A stretch of DNA of 64,000 bases from Agrobacterium cucumeris (GCF_030036535.1 NZ_CP080387.1:1116001-1180000), one strand, 5' to 3'. Numbered from the stretch's first letter, positions 17,899 to 28,921 are shown. A program made the numbers and translations. The notes: generated by a model from the letters alone, not told the origin.

Positions 17899-20439
17899 TT
17901 GCAATCCTTCCCGCCGCCCTGCAAACCTGTTTCCGGTGCGGCAGGGGCGCGGCGCGGATTGCTTGGTCAAGGGGAAAAAAAGCATCTCGGATATGCCGAA
18001 ACGTTGCAGGGTGAGTTGCCCGGCGCGCATGAAATCCTGTTTCCCGTTCACCGTGCCGGCGATCTTGTGGCTTATGATCTGCCCACCCGTGTTGTCAGGC
18101 GCAATCTCAAGGCTGTCATCACCGAAAAAGTTGCCGGCTGTGTCGCCGAGGAACGCGCATTCGGCCATGATTTCCTTTTCGTTCCCGTCTTTATCGGCTG
18201 CGGCGCGATCCTGTGGTTTTCCCTTGATGTCACGCCGTCCTTGCCTGCTCTCGCCATCATGTTCCTGCTTGCTGCCGGTCTGGCGCTGTTTAGCCGATAT
18301 AATAACGGCCTGTCGGCGGCGACCTGCAGCGCTGCCGCTTTTCTTCTGCTGGGCATGCTTCTGGCGGATGTTGAAACCCGGCGGGCGGGAACCGTGGTAC
18401 TGGATACCCCGGTTACAACCACCATCACCGGCACGGTGGTGCGCCGGGAAGTGGATGCGCGCGGTTCCTGGCGATATGTCATTCAGCTGGCTGCGACCGA
18501 AGCGCCAGCATTGTCGCGTCCGCCGGCGAGAATCTCGCTGATGTCCCGTGGCGGAGGTGACCCCGTTGCACTTGGCGCGACCATTCAAGGCAAGGCCCGA
18601 CTGTCGCCGCCTTCCGGCCCTGCTTTGCCGGGTCTGAATGACTTCGCCTTCGCTTCCTATTTCAAAGGTATTGGTGCGACCGGATTTTTCTACAAACCGC
18701 CGCAGGCACTCATATCACCAAGGGGCGACATCAAAGTCGAAACGGGCTGGCTGGAATGGGCGGATATGCGGCTTTATGGCCTGCGCAGCGCCATTGCAGA
18801 GCGCATCCGCTATGTCATTGGCGGTGACGCCGGAGCCTTCGCCGCGTCCATCGTCACTGATGAGAGACAGGCGATCTCGGCCGATACGATGGAGGCATTG
18901 AGGCTTTCCGGCCTTGCCCATATCGTTGCCATATCCGGGCTGAACATGGCACTTGCCGCAGGCATTTTTTTTGTGGGGCTGAGGCTGACCTTCAGCTTGT
19001 TTCCCGCTTTTGCGCAGCGCTGGCCCGTCAAGAAGATTTCGGCTTTCGCGGCACTCTTGATGACGCTCGCCTATTACCTGATTTCCGGTTTCGCCGTCTC
19101 CGCCGAGCGCGCCTGGCTGATGATGTCGGTGATGCTGATCGCGGTTCTTTTCGATCAGCCGTCGCTCAGTCTCCGGAATGTCGCTATTTCGGCTCTCATC
19201 ATCCTTGTCTTTTCGCCTTCGGAAATCATGGGGCCGAGTTTCCAGATGTCGTTTGCCGCGACCATCGCGCTCGTATCCACCTATGCCTGGTGGGGCCGCC
19301 GGCGCGGCGATCACGAGCGACTGTTGATCGGACGCAGACCGGTATGGATGACGGCGGCGCAAATGGCAGGAACCATCATTGGCGGGGTCATTACCACGTC
19401 GCTGATTGGCGGAGTTTCGACGGCGATCTATTCGGCCGAGCATTTCCATCGTGTCACCACCTATGGACTTTTCGCCAATCTGGCTGCCATGCCGCTGATG
19501 TCGCTGATCGTCATGCCCTTTGGCCTGCTCGCCATGCTGCTGATGCCGTTCGGGCTCGACGGGCCGTTCCTGAAGATCATGGGTTATGGCATGGCGCTTG
19601 TCATCGAAGTCGCCAATGAAGTGGCGTCCTGGGGCGGCAGTGCAGCAACGGGGCGGCCGCATGAGTGGTTCATTGGTCTCGGCTCCGCCGGTTTCCTGCT
19701 GCTCACCTTGCTGCGCAGCCGGCTTGCATTGCTTGGTATTCCGCTTCTTGTTTCCGCCTTCGGCCTGTCGGCGGCCACGGCCTATCGCGATGGCCCGGAT
19801 CTGCTCATTCACGAGGAGGGGGAACTGGTGGCGCTGCTGGACGACGGCAAAGCCTATACGACAAAAACGCGACCGCAGGACTTCGTATACGGCCAGTGGC
19901 AAAGAGCACTCCTGTTGCCGGAACAGCCCGTTCCACCGGTCAATCTCAAAGCGGAGGCCGCAATAACCAGTGTAGGATTGACCACAAAATCAAAACTTAC
20001 GCCGGAGGAGACGAGGGCGGTGACACGGCAGATGACGGCAGCGCTGAAAGATGCGGAACCCGGCGTCTTCACCTGCAGCAAAGGCATATGGTGCGTGGCG
20101 CGCGCCGGGAGCGGGGAGTGGATCGTCGTTCTGGAAGACGGCCGGTTTGCCGGAAAAGCCTGCGACATCGCCGATATTGTCGTCGTTTCCCGCAGGACCT
20201 CGTTTTCACAATGCCGCTCAGGTGCGCTTCTGCTCAACCGGGATATATTGCGGCGCATTGGTTCGGTGGAAATAAACTTTGCCGACAGCGATCAGCCTGC
20301 GGTCGTCGGACGGCTGCGCGCGGCGATTGCCGGGGCGGACAGGCCATGGAGCGAGCACCGCTATTACAACTGGAAAACCGACCGTTTCGAATACGAGGTG
20401 CCGGAACCAGTCAGGCAGTTGCTGGCGACACCGCAATGA
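17899..20439 (+). CDS. ComEC/Rec2-family membrane protein
   Basis: An 846-residue polytopic protein of the ComEC/Rec2 family. In competent bacteria ComEC forms the inner-membrane DNA channel. The N-terminal third carries membrane segments (for example PSLPALAIMFLLAAGLALF) and a DUF4131-type soluble region; the Competence domain is recognisable by SGLAHIVAISGLNMALAAG and SAERAWLMMSVMLIAVLF. The C-terminal about 200 residues do not show the HxHxDH metal site of the beta-lactamase-like nuclease domain of Bacillus-type ComEC. The start is a TTG with AAAGGA five bases upstream; it is uncertain and a later start around residues 50-80 is possible. Whether it takes part in DNA uptake here is unknown. 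Confidence 0.85.
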   Translation: MQSFPPPCKPVSGAAGARRGLLGQGEKKHLGYAETLQGELPGAHEILFPVHRAGDLVAYDLPTRVVRRNLKAVITEKVAGCVAEERAFGHDFLFVPVFIGCGAILWFSLDVTPSLPALAIMFLLAAGLALFSRYNNGLSAATCSAAAFLLLGMLLADVETRRAGTVVLDTPVTTTITGTVVRREVDARGSWRYVIQLAATEAPALSRPPARISLMSRGGGDPVALGATIQGKARLSPPSGPALPGLNDFAFASYFKGIGATGFFYKPPQALISPRGDIKVETGWLEWADMRLYGLRSAIAERIRYVIGGDAGAFAASIVTDERQAISADTMEALRLSGLAHIVAISGLNMALAAGIFFVGLRLTFSLFPAFAQRWPVKKISAFAALLMTLAYYLISGFAVSAERAWLMMSVMLIAVLFDQPSLSLRNVAISALIILVFSPSEIMGPSFQMSFAATIALVSTYAWWGRRRGDHERLLIGRRPVWMTAAQMAGTIIGGVITTSLIGGVSTAIYSAEHFHRVTTYGLFANLAAMPLMSLIVMPFGLLAMLLMPFGLDGPFLKIMGYGMALVIEVANEVASWGGSAATGRPHEWFIGLGSAGFLLLTLLRSRLALLGIPLLVSAFGLSAATAYRDGPDLLIHEEGELVALLDDGKAYTTKTRPQDFVYGQWQRALLLPEQPVPPVNLKAEAAITSVGLTTKSKLTPEETRAVTRQMTAALKDAEPGVFTCSKGIWCVARAGSGEWIVVLEDGRFAGKACDIADIVVVSRRTSFSQCRSGALLLNRDILRRIGSVEINFADSDQPAVVGRLRAAIAGADRPWSEHRYYNWKTDRFEYEVPEPVRQLLATPQ

Positions 20440-20458
20440 ACGTCGCCAGCATGGATAT

Positions 20459-21136
20459 TCAGACCTTCACACGCAGATCGGCAGTCATTTCACCAATGCC
20501 GCCGATTTCCTCCTCATGCGCCGCATCGCGCCAGATCTCATTCAAACCGGCTTCATACCATTCACGCATGGCGGGCAGGGCCAGCAGCCGGTCGCAATAG
20601 GCTTTTGCCGCAGGTGAAAGATCAGCGCCATAGGTCTGGAAACGGAACGCGACAGGGCAGAAGAAAGCATCGACCGCCGTGAATTTCTGACCGGCAAGAT
20701 AAGGACCGCCGAATTTTGTCAGACCTTCGCTCCATAGCGCATCGATGCGCTTTATGTCTGCCGCAAGCCCGGCATCGCCACCCTTCGGCTTGACCCGAAT
20801 ACCGACCGACATCGGATAAAGATTGCGCAGCGAGGAAAAGCCGGCATGCATTTCACTCGCCGCCGAACGCGACCATGCCCGCGCCTGCTTGTCGCCTGCC
20901 CAGACGCCCTGGTGCCGTTCTGCGAGATATTCGGCGATCGACAGCGTTTCCCATATCGTCACGCCATCATCGACAAGGCAAGGCACTTTGCCGGTCGGCG
21001 AGAAGCTGGAAAAGGCGACACCTTCGCCAAACGGAACAAGTTTTTCATCAAAGGCGATACCCAGAGTGCGCATCAACACCCACGGCCGCAGTGACCATGA
21101 AGAGTAGTTCTTGTTGGCGATGTAAAGATCGTACAT
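20459..21136 (-). CDS. Glutathione S-transferase family protein
   Basis: A 225-residue GST. The N-terminal thioredoxin fold has NKNYSSWSLRPWVLMR, where the serine of YSSWS is the likely glutathione-activating residue, and the cis-proline/gamma-Glu-binding segment GKVPCLVDDGVTIWETLSIAEYLAE. An all-helical C-terminal domain follows. It resembles the zeta/beta-like bacterial GSTs annotated next to ComEC in rhizobia; the substrate is unknown. GGGAGATAAG precedes the start. It converges with the ComEC gene with only 19 bases between stops. Confidence 0.9.
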   Translation of the reverse strand: MYDLYIANKNYSSWSLRPWVLMRTLGIAFDEKLVPFGEGVAFSSFSPTGKVPCLVDDGVTIWETLSIAEYLAERHQGVWAGDKQARAWSRSAASEMHAGFSSLRNLYPMSVGIRVKPKGGDAGLAADIKRIDALWSEGLTKFGGPYLAGQKFTAVDAFFCPVAFRFQTYGADLSPAAKAYCDRLLALPAMREWYEAGLNEIWRDAAHEEEIGGIGEMTADLRVKV

Positions 21137-21549
21137 GGCTTATCTCCCGGATATGACGCGCATTTCTATACCTGTCGGGGCATGATGGAATATCGAAAAT
21201 AATCCATGGCACTCATAAATCGCGTTGATGAATGGCAGGGGCTTTGCATCGAGTGTCACCATTCGGTGGCAGCGTCAGGCCGGCCGCATCCCGCAAGCGT
21301 CAACGACCTCACGCGATCAGAAGTCCACGGCGTACGACGCATTGGTGATAACAGGCCGGTGAGGAGTGCGCGACAAAGATATCCATATGAAACTGGAACT
21401 GATCTTTACCAGACGAGATGTATCCGTCTGCGGGAAGAATAGGAGTGCCCGAGACTCACATGGTCAGTCGAACTAAGAAATTGCCGTTATCTTCGACAGG
21501 CGCCGCCGCATGACGACACCTGTCTCGAGAGAATGACGGCCAATTCAGA
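21137..21549. other. 413-base gap between GST and lexA, no gene recognised
   Basis: The GST promoter must lie at the left end, since GST is transcribed leftward from 21136. The rest shows no convincing gene. A plus-strand frame at 21206-21442 (78 codons) lacks a ribosome binding site and family resemblance. GACAGG and CCTGTC copies around 21495-21526 could form a short stem 3' of lexA, but there is no T-run. It may be degraded sequence or hold an unrecognised RNA. Confidence 0.4.
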
Positions 21550-22272
21550 TCAATGGTAACGGCGTATAAGCCCGACCAGCTTGCCTTGAATTTTTACCCG
21601 GTCAGGCCCGAAGATACGGGTTTCATAAGCGGGGTTGGCGGCTTCCAGCGCGATGGAAGCGCCCTTGCGGCGGAACCGCTTCAGCGTCGCTTCCTCGTCA
21701 TCCACCAGTGCCACGACGATATCGCCCGGATTGGCGGTATTGCTGTTGCGGATGATGACGGTATCGCCGTCGAAAATCCCCGCCTCGATCATCGAATCGC
21801 CCTTAACTTCGAGCGCGTAATGTTCACCCGAACCCAGCATGTCCACCGGTACGGCAACATCATGGGTGTTGTTCTGGATGGCGGAAATCGGCACGCCGGC
21901 GGCGATGCGGCCCATGACCGGCACCGTGGCAGCACCACCGAGATCGTTGGCGGGCGCCTTGGGCGCAGGTGCGGGTTCCGGTGCCTTCGGTTTGCCGAGG
22001 CTGCCTTCGATGACGCTTGGCGAAAAGCCGCGCTGCGGCCTCGCACCAGGCGCATAGGCCTCCGGTAGCTTGATGACTTCCAGCGCCCGTGCCCTGTTAG
22101 GTAGCCGGCGAATAAAGCCGCGCTCTTCGAGGGCGGTTATCAGCCGGTGGATGCCGGATTTGGAAGCAAGATCGAGTGCGTCCTTCATTTCATCGAAGGA
22201 GGGCGGCACGCCGGACTCTTTCATTCGTTCATGAATGAAGAGAAGCAATTCCTGCTGTTTGCGCGTGAGCAT
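21550..22272 (-). CDS. lexA: LexA repressor
   Basis: A 240-residue SOS repressor. The N-terminal winged helix-turn-helix begins [22 protein letters not shown] proline/alanine-rich linker (about 75-110) separates it from the S24 peptidase domain, with self-cleavage site Ala125-Gly126 in [10 protein letters not shown], catalytic Ser160 in [11 protein letters not shown] and Lys198 in EEATLKRF. RecA filaments on single-stranded DNA trigger cleavage and derepression. Length (longer than the 202 of E. coli) is typical for rhizobia. A perfect GTTC-N7-GTTC operator lies in its promoter, so it is autoregulated. Confidence 0.97.
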   Translation of the reverse strand: MLTRKQQELLLFIHERMKESGVPPSFDEMKDALDLASKSGIHRLITALEERGFIRRLPNRARALEVIKLPEAYAPGARPQRGFSPSVIEGSLGKPKAPEPAPAPKAPANDLGGAATVPVMGRIAAGVPISAIQNNTHDVAVPVDMLGSGEHYALEVKGDSMIEAGIFDGDTVIIRNSNTANPGDIVVALVDDEEATLKRFRRKGASIALEAANPAYETRIFGPDRVKIQGKLVGLIRRYH

Positions 22273-22326
22273 GAGGAAAACACCCTTGAGAATCGTAGTG
22301 GAGGTCGCGAAACAAATACAGAACGA

Positions 22327-22355
22327 ACACTATATGTTCCATATGTGTTCCGCAA
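22327..22355 (-). promoter_or_regulatory. Candidate lexA promoter
   Basis: On the minus strand TTGCGG (plus 22350-22355) and TAGTGT (plus 22327-22332) are 17 bases apart, and the SOS operator lies in the spacer and touches the -35, the right geometry for repression. The -10 is weak, so exact hexamers are uncertain. Confidence 0.45.
22336..22350 (+). promoter_or_regulatory. SOS box (LexA operator)
   Basis: GTTC at 22336-22339 and GTTC at 22347-22350 with exactly seven bases between form a perfect GTTC-N7-GTTC direct repeat, the established LexA operator of alphaproteobacteria. It lies 64 bases upstream of the lexA start and about 135 bases upstream of the divergent VOC gene, so it could affect both. 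Confidence 0.9.
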
Positions 22356-22484
22356 TCCCCTAAAATTTCGTGAAGCTGCTATCTGTTGTTTTGATAATTT
22401 GCCTGAAAGCACGAAATTGTGCTTTTCTGCCGTCCGGACTGTTCCGGCATGGCCATGCCGCATGCGACAGGAGGAAGCAGGGAA

Positions 22485-23366
22485 ATGACGAAACCATACC
22501 ACATCGACCATCTCGTATTGCCTGTCGAGCACATCGACATTGCGGCAAATCGCCTTGGAAACCTGGGATTTACGGTAGCGCCTGCGGCTCTTCACCCCTT
22601 CGGCACGCAGAATGCCTGCGTTTTTTTCGCCGATGGAACGTATCTGGAGCCTCTCGCAATCGCTAACCCGGCTAACTATAATGCATCGATTGATCGCGGA
22701 GATGTGTTCACCGGGCGGGACCAGGCCTTCCGGAAACAGGTTGCAGGCGAGGGATTTTCCGCTCTGGTCGCTGCGACACAGGACGCTCGTGGCGATCACG
22801 ACCGATTCGTAGCCGCGGGCCTCTCGGCCGGGAATGGCTTTGAATTTTCGCGGCCGGTCAAAATGCCGGATGGTTCGCAGAGCGAGGCGGCCTTCCGGCT
22901 GGCTTTTGCAGCAGGCGGTTCCGCGGAGGATTTCTTTCTGTTCAGTTGCCAGCGGCTGCAGGCCCTGCCGGGCGACCGCTCAGTGCTGGAGCGCCATGCT
23001 AACGGCGTTTCCGGTCTCAGCGAGATCGTCCTGTTTTCCGGTGGTGATGCGAATGCGGTGCGGCTAATCGAAACTGTTTTCGGCTGTGATGGCAAAATGT
23101 CCCCGGATGGTGATGTGCTTTTCGCAACCGGCAATGCCCGCATAAGACTGACGCAAAAGCCGGTCTTCGGCGGACATGCCTTTAATATTCCCGAAGAGGG
23201 CGGCGGTGGATTGCGCGGCGCAGGCATCGTCTTTTCCGTTCGCGATCTTGCCGTGACAGAAGCGGTACTTGCTGCTAATGGCGTGTCCAGCACAGAAGCG
23301 GCTGGCCGGCTGGTGGTGCCCGCAGCACCCGGTCAGGGCGTTGCCTTCGCCTTCGAGGAAAAATGA
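22485..23366 (+). CDS. VOC family protein (glyoxalase-like domain)
   Basis: A 293-residue protein starting [20 protein letters not shown], where H-I-D-H-L matches the first metal-ligand strand of the vicinal-oxygen-chelate fold, followed by [20 protein letters not shown] and [12 protein letters not shown] typical of the Glyoxalase_3-like subfamily. Residues 200-290 look like a second, weaker repeat ([15 protein letters not shown]). The start follows AGGAGG. It is one base-overlap upstream of kdsA (TGATG), so they are co-translated. Substrate unknown. Its promoter region is shared with lexA and contains the SOS box. Confidence 0.85.
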   Translation: MTKPYHIDHLVLPVEHIDIAANRLGNLGFTVAPAALHPFGTQNACVFFADGTYLEPLAIANPANYNASIDRGDVFTGRDQAFRKQVAGEGFSALVAATQDARGDHDRFVAAGLSAGNGFEFSRPVKMPDGSQSEAAFRLAFAAGGSAEDFFLFSCQRLQALPGDRSVLERHANGVSGLSEIVLFSGGDANAVRLIETVFGCDGKMSPDGDVLFATGNARIRLTQKPVFGGHAFNIPEEGGGGLRGAGIVFSVRDLAVTEAVLAANGVSSTEAAGRLVVPAAPGQGVAFAFEEK

Positions 23367-24211
23367 TGAGCGTTACGAACAATCTCAAAGTCACCGCCGG
23401 CGATGGCGCCAGCAAGGTCTCCTTTTCCAATACCGAGCGTTTTTCGCTGATTGCCGGCCCCTGCCAGATGGAAAGCCGCGAACATGCCTTCATGATTGCC
23501 GGCGTGCTGAAGGAACTTTGCGACAGCCTGGGCATCGGCCTCGTTTATAAATCCTCCTTCGACAAGGCGAACCGCACGTCGCTTTCCGGCAAGCGCGGCA
23601 TCGGCCTTGACAGCGCGATGCAGGTTTTTACCGATCTGAAGAAGGAATACGGTTTTCCTGTTCTGACTGACATTCACACCGAGGAACAATGCACTATCGT
23701 ATCCGAAGTGGTGGATGTGTTGCAGATTCCTGCCTTCCTCAGCCGCCAGACCGATCTTCTCGTCGCCGCCGCCAGGACCGGCCGCGTCATCAACGTCAAG
23801 AAGGGCCAGTTTCTGGCGCCCTGGGACATGAAAAACGTGCTGGCCAAGCTCAACGAAAGCGGCAACCCGAATGTGCTCCTGTGCGAGCGCGGCGCGTCCT
23901 TCGGTTACAACACGCTGGTCTCCGACATGCGCTCGCTGCCGATCATGGCTTCGCTCGGCGCGCCTGTTGTCTTCGACGCCACCCATTCGGTGCAGCAGCC
24001 GGGCGGGCAGGGCGGTTCCACCGGCGGCCAGCGCGAATTCGTCGAGACGCTTTCGCGCGCGGCCGTGGCGGTCGGTGTCGCCGGCCTCTTCATCGAGACT
24101 CATGAGGACCCGGACAATGCACCGTCTGACGGCCCCAACATGGTGCACCTGAAGGACATGCCGAAACTGCTGGAAAAGCTTCTGGCCTTTGACGCGATCA
24201 CCAAAGCCTGA
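23366..24211 (+). CDS. kdsA: 3-deoxy-8-phosphooctulonate synthase (KDO-8-phosphate synthase)
   Basis: A 281-residue aldolase-type enzyme condensing phosphoenolpyruvate with arabinose 5-phosphate to KDO-8-P for the LPS inner core. Motifs: [60 protein letters not shown] and [18 protein letters not shown]. The second of two adjacent ATGs (23366) is chosen for spacing to GAGGAA; it overlaps the VOC stop by one base. Its substrate PEP is made by the enolase gene that follows 137 bases later. Confidence 0.97.
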   Translation: MSVTNNLKVTAGDGASKVSFSNTERFSLIAGPCQMESREHAFMIAGVLKELCDSLGIGLVYKSSFDKANRTSLSGKRGIGLDSAMQVFTDLKKEYGFPVLTDIHTEEQCTIVSEVVDVLQIPAFLSRQTDLLVAAARTGRVINVKKGQFLAPWDMKNVLAKLNESGNPNVLLCERGASFGYNTLVSDMRSLPIMASLGAPVVFDATHSVQQPGGQGGSTGGQREFVETLSRAAVAVGVAGLFIETHEDPDNAPSDGPNMVHLKDMPKLLEKLLAFDAITKA

Positions 24212-24247
24212 GGCCGTGCGTTTCGTTTGTGCCAATCGATTTTAAAT

Positions 24248-24275
24248 GGCGGGCGCTCCGTTTCTGCCGCCCGCC
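24248..24275 (+). terminator. Probable terminator after kdsA
   Basis: GGCGGGC (24248-24254) pairs perfectly with GCCCGCC (24269-24275) across a 14-base loop, followed by a moderately T-rich GTCATTGTAATTTCTTC. It would end the VOC-kdsA transcript before enolase. Confidence 0.6.
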
Positions 24276-24285
24276 GTCATTGTAA

Positions 24286-25623
<1,338 letters not shown>

Positions 25624-25689
25624 TTCCGGCAGTATTGGTTTGTGATGCGGCCCGCCGCCTTGGCGGGCTCATTCAGAGGCGAGCGGTAG

Positions 25690-25815
25690 CATCCGCATTC
25701 AGTTACCCGGACCTGATCCGGGGTCTAGCGCGATCAAGTCCTTGATCGCGAAAGACTCTCCCCACAGCGCAGACGCGCTGTGGCTGGATGCCGGATCAAA
25801 TCCGGCATGACGAGG
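25690..25815. repeat. Cluster of palindromic (REP-like) units downstream of eno
   Basis: Three perfect or near-perfect hairpins lie in tandem: CGCGATCAAG/CTTGATCGCG (25729-25738 and 25741-25750), CCACAGCGC/GCGCTGTGG (25762-25770 and 25775-25783), and ATGCCGGAT/ATCCGGCAT (25788-25796 and 25800-25808). The outer flanks, ACCCGGACCTGATCCGGGG near 25705 and the ATGCCGGATCAAATCCGGCAT unit, are diverged inverted copies of one another. This is the architecture of intergenic mosaic repeats known in Rhizobiaceae; I do not assign a named family. Confidence 0.75.
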
Positions 25816-25841
25816 GTTCTTTTGACGTCGCTGCCGTTCTT

Positions 25842-25866
25842 AGCCCGCCCTCCGGCGGGCTTTTTT
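25842..25866 (+). terminator. Rho-independent terminator of eno
   Basis: AGCCCGCC (25842-25849) pairs with GGCGGGCT (25854-25861) around a CTCC loop, followed by six T residues. A textbook intrinsic terminator, separated from the eno stop by the palindromic repeat cluster. Confidence 0.9.
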
Positions 25867-25967
25867 CATGCCCAATTGCCAATCGCAATTTAAGGTCAAC
25901 GGATAGTTAAACAATCCGGCTTAGTCTCGAGACTCAAAGGTTATGCGTTTTAAGGCTTCTCTGCGGC

Positions 25968-26285
25968 ATGTGGACCAGACATCATAAAAAGAGACGATTC
26001 GGCCGTTTGATCGTTCCGGCCATCACGATCGCTTTTCTTTCCTATTTCGGCTATCATTCCATCCATGGCGACTTCGGCCTTCAGGCAACGGAGCGGCTGG
26101 AGCGGCAGCGTATTGCCAGAACAGCGGAGCTTGCAAAGCTGACGCAGGCGCGTGTAGCGCTGGAGCGGCAGGTGGAATTGCTGAGCGACGGCTCGCTGGA
26201 GCGGGACATGATTGATGAAATTTCCCGTTACCAGCTGAATATGTCCCGCACGGACGAAATTGTCATCATGAACACATATTTCTGA
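25968..26285 (+). CDS. Septum formation initiator family protein (FtsB/DivIC-like)
   Basis: A 105-residue bitopic membrane protein with a basic N-terminus (MWTRHHKKRRFGR), one membrane helix at about residues 13-31, and a coiled coil at about 39-75 (LERQRIARTAELAKLTQARVALERQVELL, broken here into heptads rich in Leu/Ala/Glu). This matches FtsB/DivIC, the divisome subunit that with FtsL and FtsQ activates septal peptidoglycan synthesis. It ends in the DEISRYQLNMSRTDEIVI segment typical of the alphaproteobacterial version. Position between enolase and pdhA is conserved in rhizobia. Confidence 0.88.
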   Translation: MWTRHHKKRRFGRLIVPAITIAFLSYFGYHSIHGDFGLQATERLERQRIARTAELAKLTQARVALERQVELLSDGSLERDMIDEISRYQLNMSRTDEIVIMNTYF

Positions 26286-26382
26286 TTAACCGAAATCTGG
26301 TTAATTTAACATTTGTGATTTATTCACAGCATCTTAGCGTGAATATGTGCCATGCGTTTAAAGCATTGCTGCATGGCATTTT

Positions 26383-26410
26383 CTTGCATATGGTACGCGC
26401 CAATCTATCC
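26383..26410 (+). promoter_or_regulatory. Candidate pdhA promoter
   Basis: CTTGCA (26383-26388) and CTATCC (26405-26410) are 16 bases apart, resembling the alphaproteobacterial CTTGAC/CTATAT pattern, 29 bases before the pdhA start. Just upstream, GCCATGC (26349-26355) and GCATGGC (26371-26377) form a 7-bp inverted repeat that could be a regulator site. Confidence 0.4.
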
Positions 26411-26438
26411 ATTCAAACGGCAACTCAGGGAGGGATGA

Positions 26439-27482
26439 ATGGCGCCGCGAAAACCAGCGACCGTATCCGGCCGCAAGACCACGGCAAAGGCTGCAACCGA
26501 ATTCACCGGCAAGAACAGCCCGGACTTCTCGAAGGAAGACGAACTTCACGCCTATCGTGAAATGCTGCTCATCCGCCGTTTCGAGGAAAAGGCCGGCCAG
26601 CTCTATGGCATGGGCTTCATCGGTGGTTTCTGTCACCTCTACATTGGCCAGGAGGCCGTCGTGGTCGGCATGCAGATGTCGCAGAAGGAAGGTGATCAGG
26701 TCATCACCGCCTATCGTGACCATGGCCACATGCTGGCTCTCGGCATGAGCGCCCGTGGCGTCATGGCCGAGCTGACCGGCCGCAAGGGCGGCCTGTCGAA
26801 GGGCAAGGGCGGCTCCATGCACATGTTCTCCAAGGAGAAACATTTCTATGGCGGCCACGGCATCGTCGGCGCACAGGTTTCGCTTGGAACCGGTCTTGCC
26901 TTCGCCAACCGTTATCGTGGCAACGACAATGTTTCCGTGACCTACTTCGGTGATGGCGCTGCCAACCAGGGCCAGGTCTATGAGAGCTTCAACATGGCTG
27001 CTCTCTGGAAACTGCCGATCATCTATATCGTTGAAAACAACCGTTATGCGATGGGCACCTCGACCGCCCGCGCCACCGCACAGTCGAATTATTCGCTGCG
27101 CGGCCAGTCTTTCGGCATTCCCGGCATCCAGGTGGATGGCATGGATGTGCGCGCCGTCAAGGCCGCCGCCGACCAGGCACTGGAATATTGCCGCTCCGGC
27201 AAGGGGCCGATCATTCTTGAAATGCTGACCTACCGTTACCGTGGTCACTCCATGTCCGACCCGGCGAAATACCGTTCCAAGGACGAAGTGCAGAAGATGC
27301 GCTCCGAACACGACCCGATCGAGCAGGTCAAGGCACGGCTTCTGGAGCAGGGCTGGGCAAGCGAAGACGAACTCAAGGCCATCGACAAGGATGTCCGTGA
27401 TATCGTCGCCGACAGCGCCGACTTTGCCCAGAACGACCCAGAGCCGGATGCGTCCGAGCTTTACACCGACATTCTGCTCTGA
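26439..27482 (+). CDS. pdhA: Pyruvate dehydrogenase E1 component, alpha subunit
   Basis: A 347-residue thiamin-diphosphate-dependent E1-alpha. The ThDP-binding motif is visible as [20 protein letters not shown] and, at the usual distance, [35 protein letters not shown] is the loop that in mitochondrial E1 is phosphorylated. With E1-beta it decarboxylates pyruvate and reductively acetylates E2 lipoyl groups. AGGGAGG precedes the start. First gene of the pdhA-pdhB-x-pdhC-(SGNH)-lpdA block; only 17 bases separate it from pdhB. Confidence 0.97.
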   Translation: MAPRKPATVSGRKTTAKAATEFTGKNSPDFSKEDELHAYREMLLIRRFEEKAGQLYGMGFIGGFCHLYIGQEAVVVGMQMSQKEGDQVITAYRDHGHMLALGMSARGVMAELTGRKGGLSKGKGGSMHMFSKEKHFYGGHGIVGAQVSLGTGLAFANRYRGNDNVSVTYFGDGAANQGQVYESFNMAALWKLPIIYIVENNRYAMGTSTARATAQSNYSLRGQSFGIPGIQVDGMDVRAVKAAADQALEYCRSGKGPIILEMLTYRYRGHSMSDPAKYRSKDEVQKMRSEHDPIEQVKARLLEQGWASEDELKAIDKDVRDIVADSADFAQNDPEPDASELYTDILL

Positions 27483-27499
27483 TCGGGAAAGGGAACCCC

Positions 27500-28921
27500 A
27501 TGCCAGTAGAAATTCTTATGCCCGCCCTTTCCCCGACCATGGAGGAAGGCACGCTTTCCAAATGGCTTAAAAAGGAAGGCGACAAGGTCACATCAGGCGA
27601 CGTGATTGCCGAAATCGAGACCGACAAGGCGACCATGGAAGTGGAAGCCGTGGATGAAGGTATCATCGGCAAGTTGCTGATTGATGCCGGCACCGAAGGC
27701 GTCAAGGTCAACACGGCGATTGCCGTACTCCTTCAGGAAGGCGAAAGCGCCGACGACATCTCTTCTTCCGCCAAGAAGGAAGAGCCGAAGGCTGAAGCCG
27801 CAAATTCCGGTTCTGATGCCGCCGGCGGCAAGACCCGGGAAGCTGCTGAAGAGCCGAGCGCTGCCAAGGAAGCCGCCAAGGTTCCGGCAGCCCCGAAGAT
27901 CGATGTCGCAGCCGATCCGGATATCCCGGAAGGTACGGAAATGGTGATGACGACGGTGCGTGAAGCACTGCGCGACGCCATGGCCGAAGAGATGCGCGCC
28001 GACGAAAAGGTTTTCGTCATGGGTGAAGAAGTCGCCGAATATCAGGGCGCCTACAAGATCACCCAGGGCCTGCTGCAGGAATTCGGTGAGCGCCGCGTCA
28101 TCGACACCCCGATCACCGAGCATGGTTTTGCCGGTATCGGCGTCGGCGCTGCGATGACGGGCCTGCGACCCATCGTCGAATTCATGACCTTCAACTTCGC
28201 CATGCAGGCGATCGACCAGATCGTCAACTCGGCGGCCAAGACGCTTTATATGTCGGGTGGCCAGATGGGCGCGCCGATGGTGTTCCGTGGTCCGTCCGGT
28301 GCTGCTGCCCGCGTTGGCGCGCAGCATTCGCAATGTTACGCCGCATGGTACAGCCATATTCCGGGCCTCAAGGTCGTCATGCCCTACACGGCAGCCGACG
28401 CCAAGGGCCTGCTGAAAGCAGCTATCCGCGATCCGAACCCGGTCATTTTCCTGGAAAATGAAATTCTCTACGGTCAGAGCTTCGAAGTGCCGAAGCTCGA
28501 TGATTTCGTGCTGCCGATCGGCAAGGCGCGCATTCACCGCAAGGGCAAGGATGCGACCATCGTTTCCTTCGGCATCGGCATGACCTATGCGATCAAGGCG
28601 GTTGCGGAACTCGAAAAGCTCGGCATCGATGTCGAACTGATCGACCTGCGCACCATCCGTCCGATGGATCTGCCCACGGTCATCGAATCGGTCAAGAAGA
28701 CCGGCCGTCTGGTCACGGTGGAAGAAGGCTTCCCGCAGTCATCGGTCGGTGACTTCATTGCCAACCAGGTCATGCGCGCCGCTTTCGATTATCTCGATGC
28801 GCCAATCCTGACGATTGCCGGCAAGGACGTTCCGATGCCTTACGCGGCAAACCTCGAAAAGCTGGCTCTGCCCAACGTCGATGAAGTTGTTCAGGCCGTC
28901 AAAACCGTCTGCTACAAATAA
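27500..28921 (+). CDS. pdhB: Pyruvate dehydrogenase E1 component, beta subunit, with N-terminal lipoyl domain
   Basis: A 473-residue protein. Residues 1-80 are a lipoyl domain ([20 protein letters not shown], then [17 protein letters not shown] with the lipoylated Lys in TDKA), residues 80-140 an Ala/Glu/Pro-rich linker, and residues 150-473 the transketolase-like E1-beta domain ([35 protein letters not shown]). E1-beta with its own lipoyl domain is known from rhizobia and Zymomonas but is absent from E. coli-type complexes. Its lipoyl domain closely resembles that of the pdhC product here, suggesting intra-operon duplication. Confidence 0.96.
   Translation: MPVEILMPALSPTMEEGTLSKWLKKEGDKVTSGDVIAEIETDKATMEVEAVDEGIIGKLLIDAGTEGVKVNTAIAVLLQEGESADDISSSAKKEEPKAEAANSGSDAAGGKTREAAEEPSAAKEAAKVPAAPKIDVAADPDIPEGTEMVMTTVREALRDAMAEEMRADEKVFVMGEEVAEYQGAYKITQGLLQEFGERRVIDTPITEHGFAGIGVGAAMTGLRPIVEFMTFNFAMQAIDQIVNSAAKTLYMSGGQMGAPMVFRGPSGAAARVGAQHSQCYAAWYSHIPGLKVVMPYTAADAKGLLKAAIRDPNPVIFLENEILYGQSFEVPKLDDFVLPIGKARIHRKGKDATIVSFGIGMTYAIKAVAELEKLGIDVELIDLRTIRPMDLPTVIESVKKTGRLVTVEEGFPQSSVGDFIANQVMRAAFDYLDAPILTIAGKDVPMPYAANLEKLALPNVDEVVQAVKTVCYK

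Noticed and set aside
21206..21442. 78-codon plus-strand frame between GST and lexA
   Set aside because: No ribosome binding site, no recognisable domain; two cysteines and a histidine are not enough to call an HNH or zinc protein.
22331..22356. GGAAC-N19-TT match on the minus strand in the lexA promoter
   Set aside because: It arises from the same GTTC/GAAC repeats that make the perfect SOS box, so it is likely coincidental.
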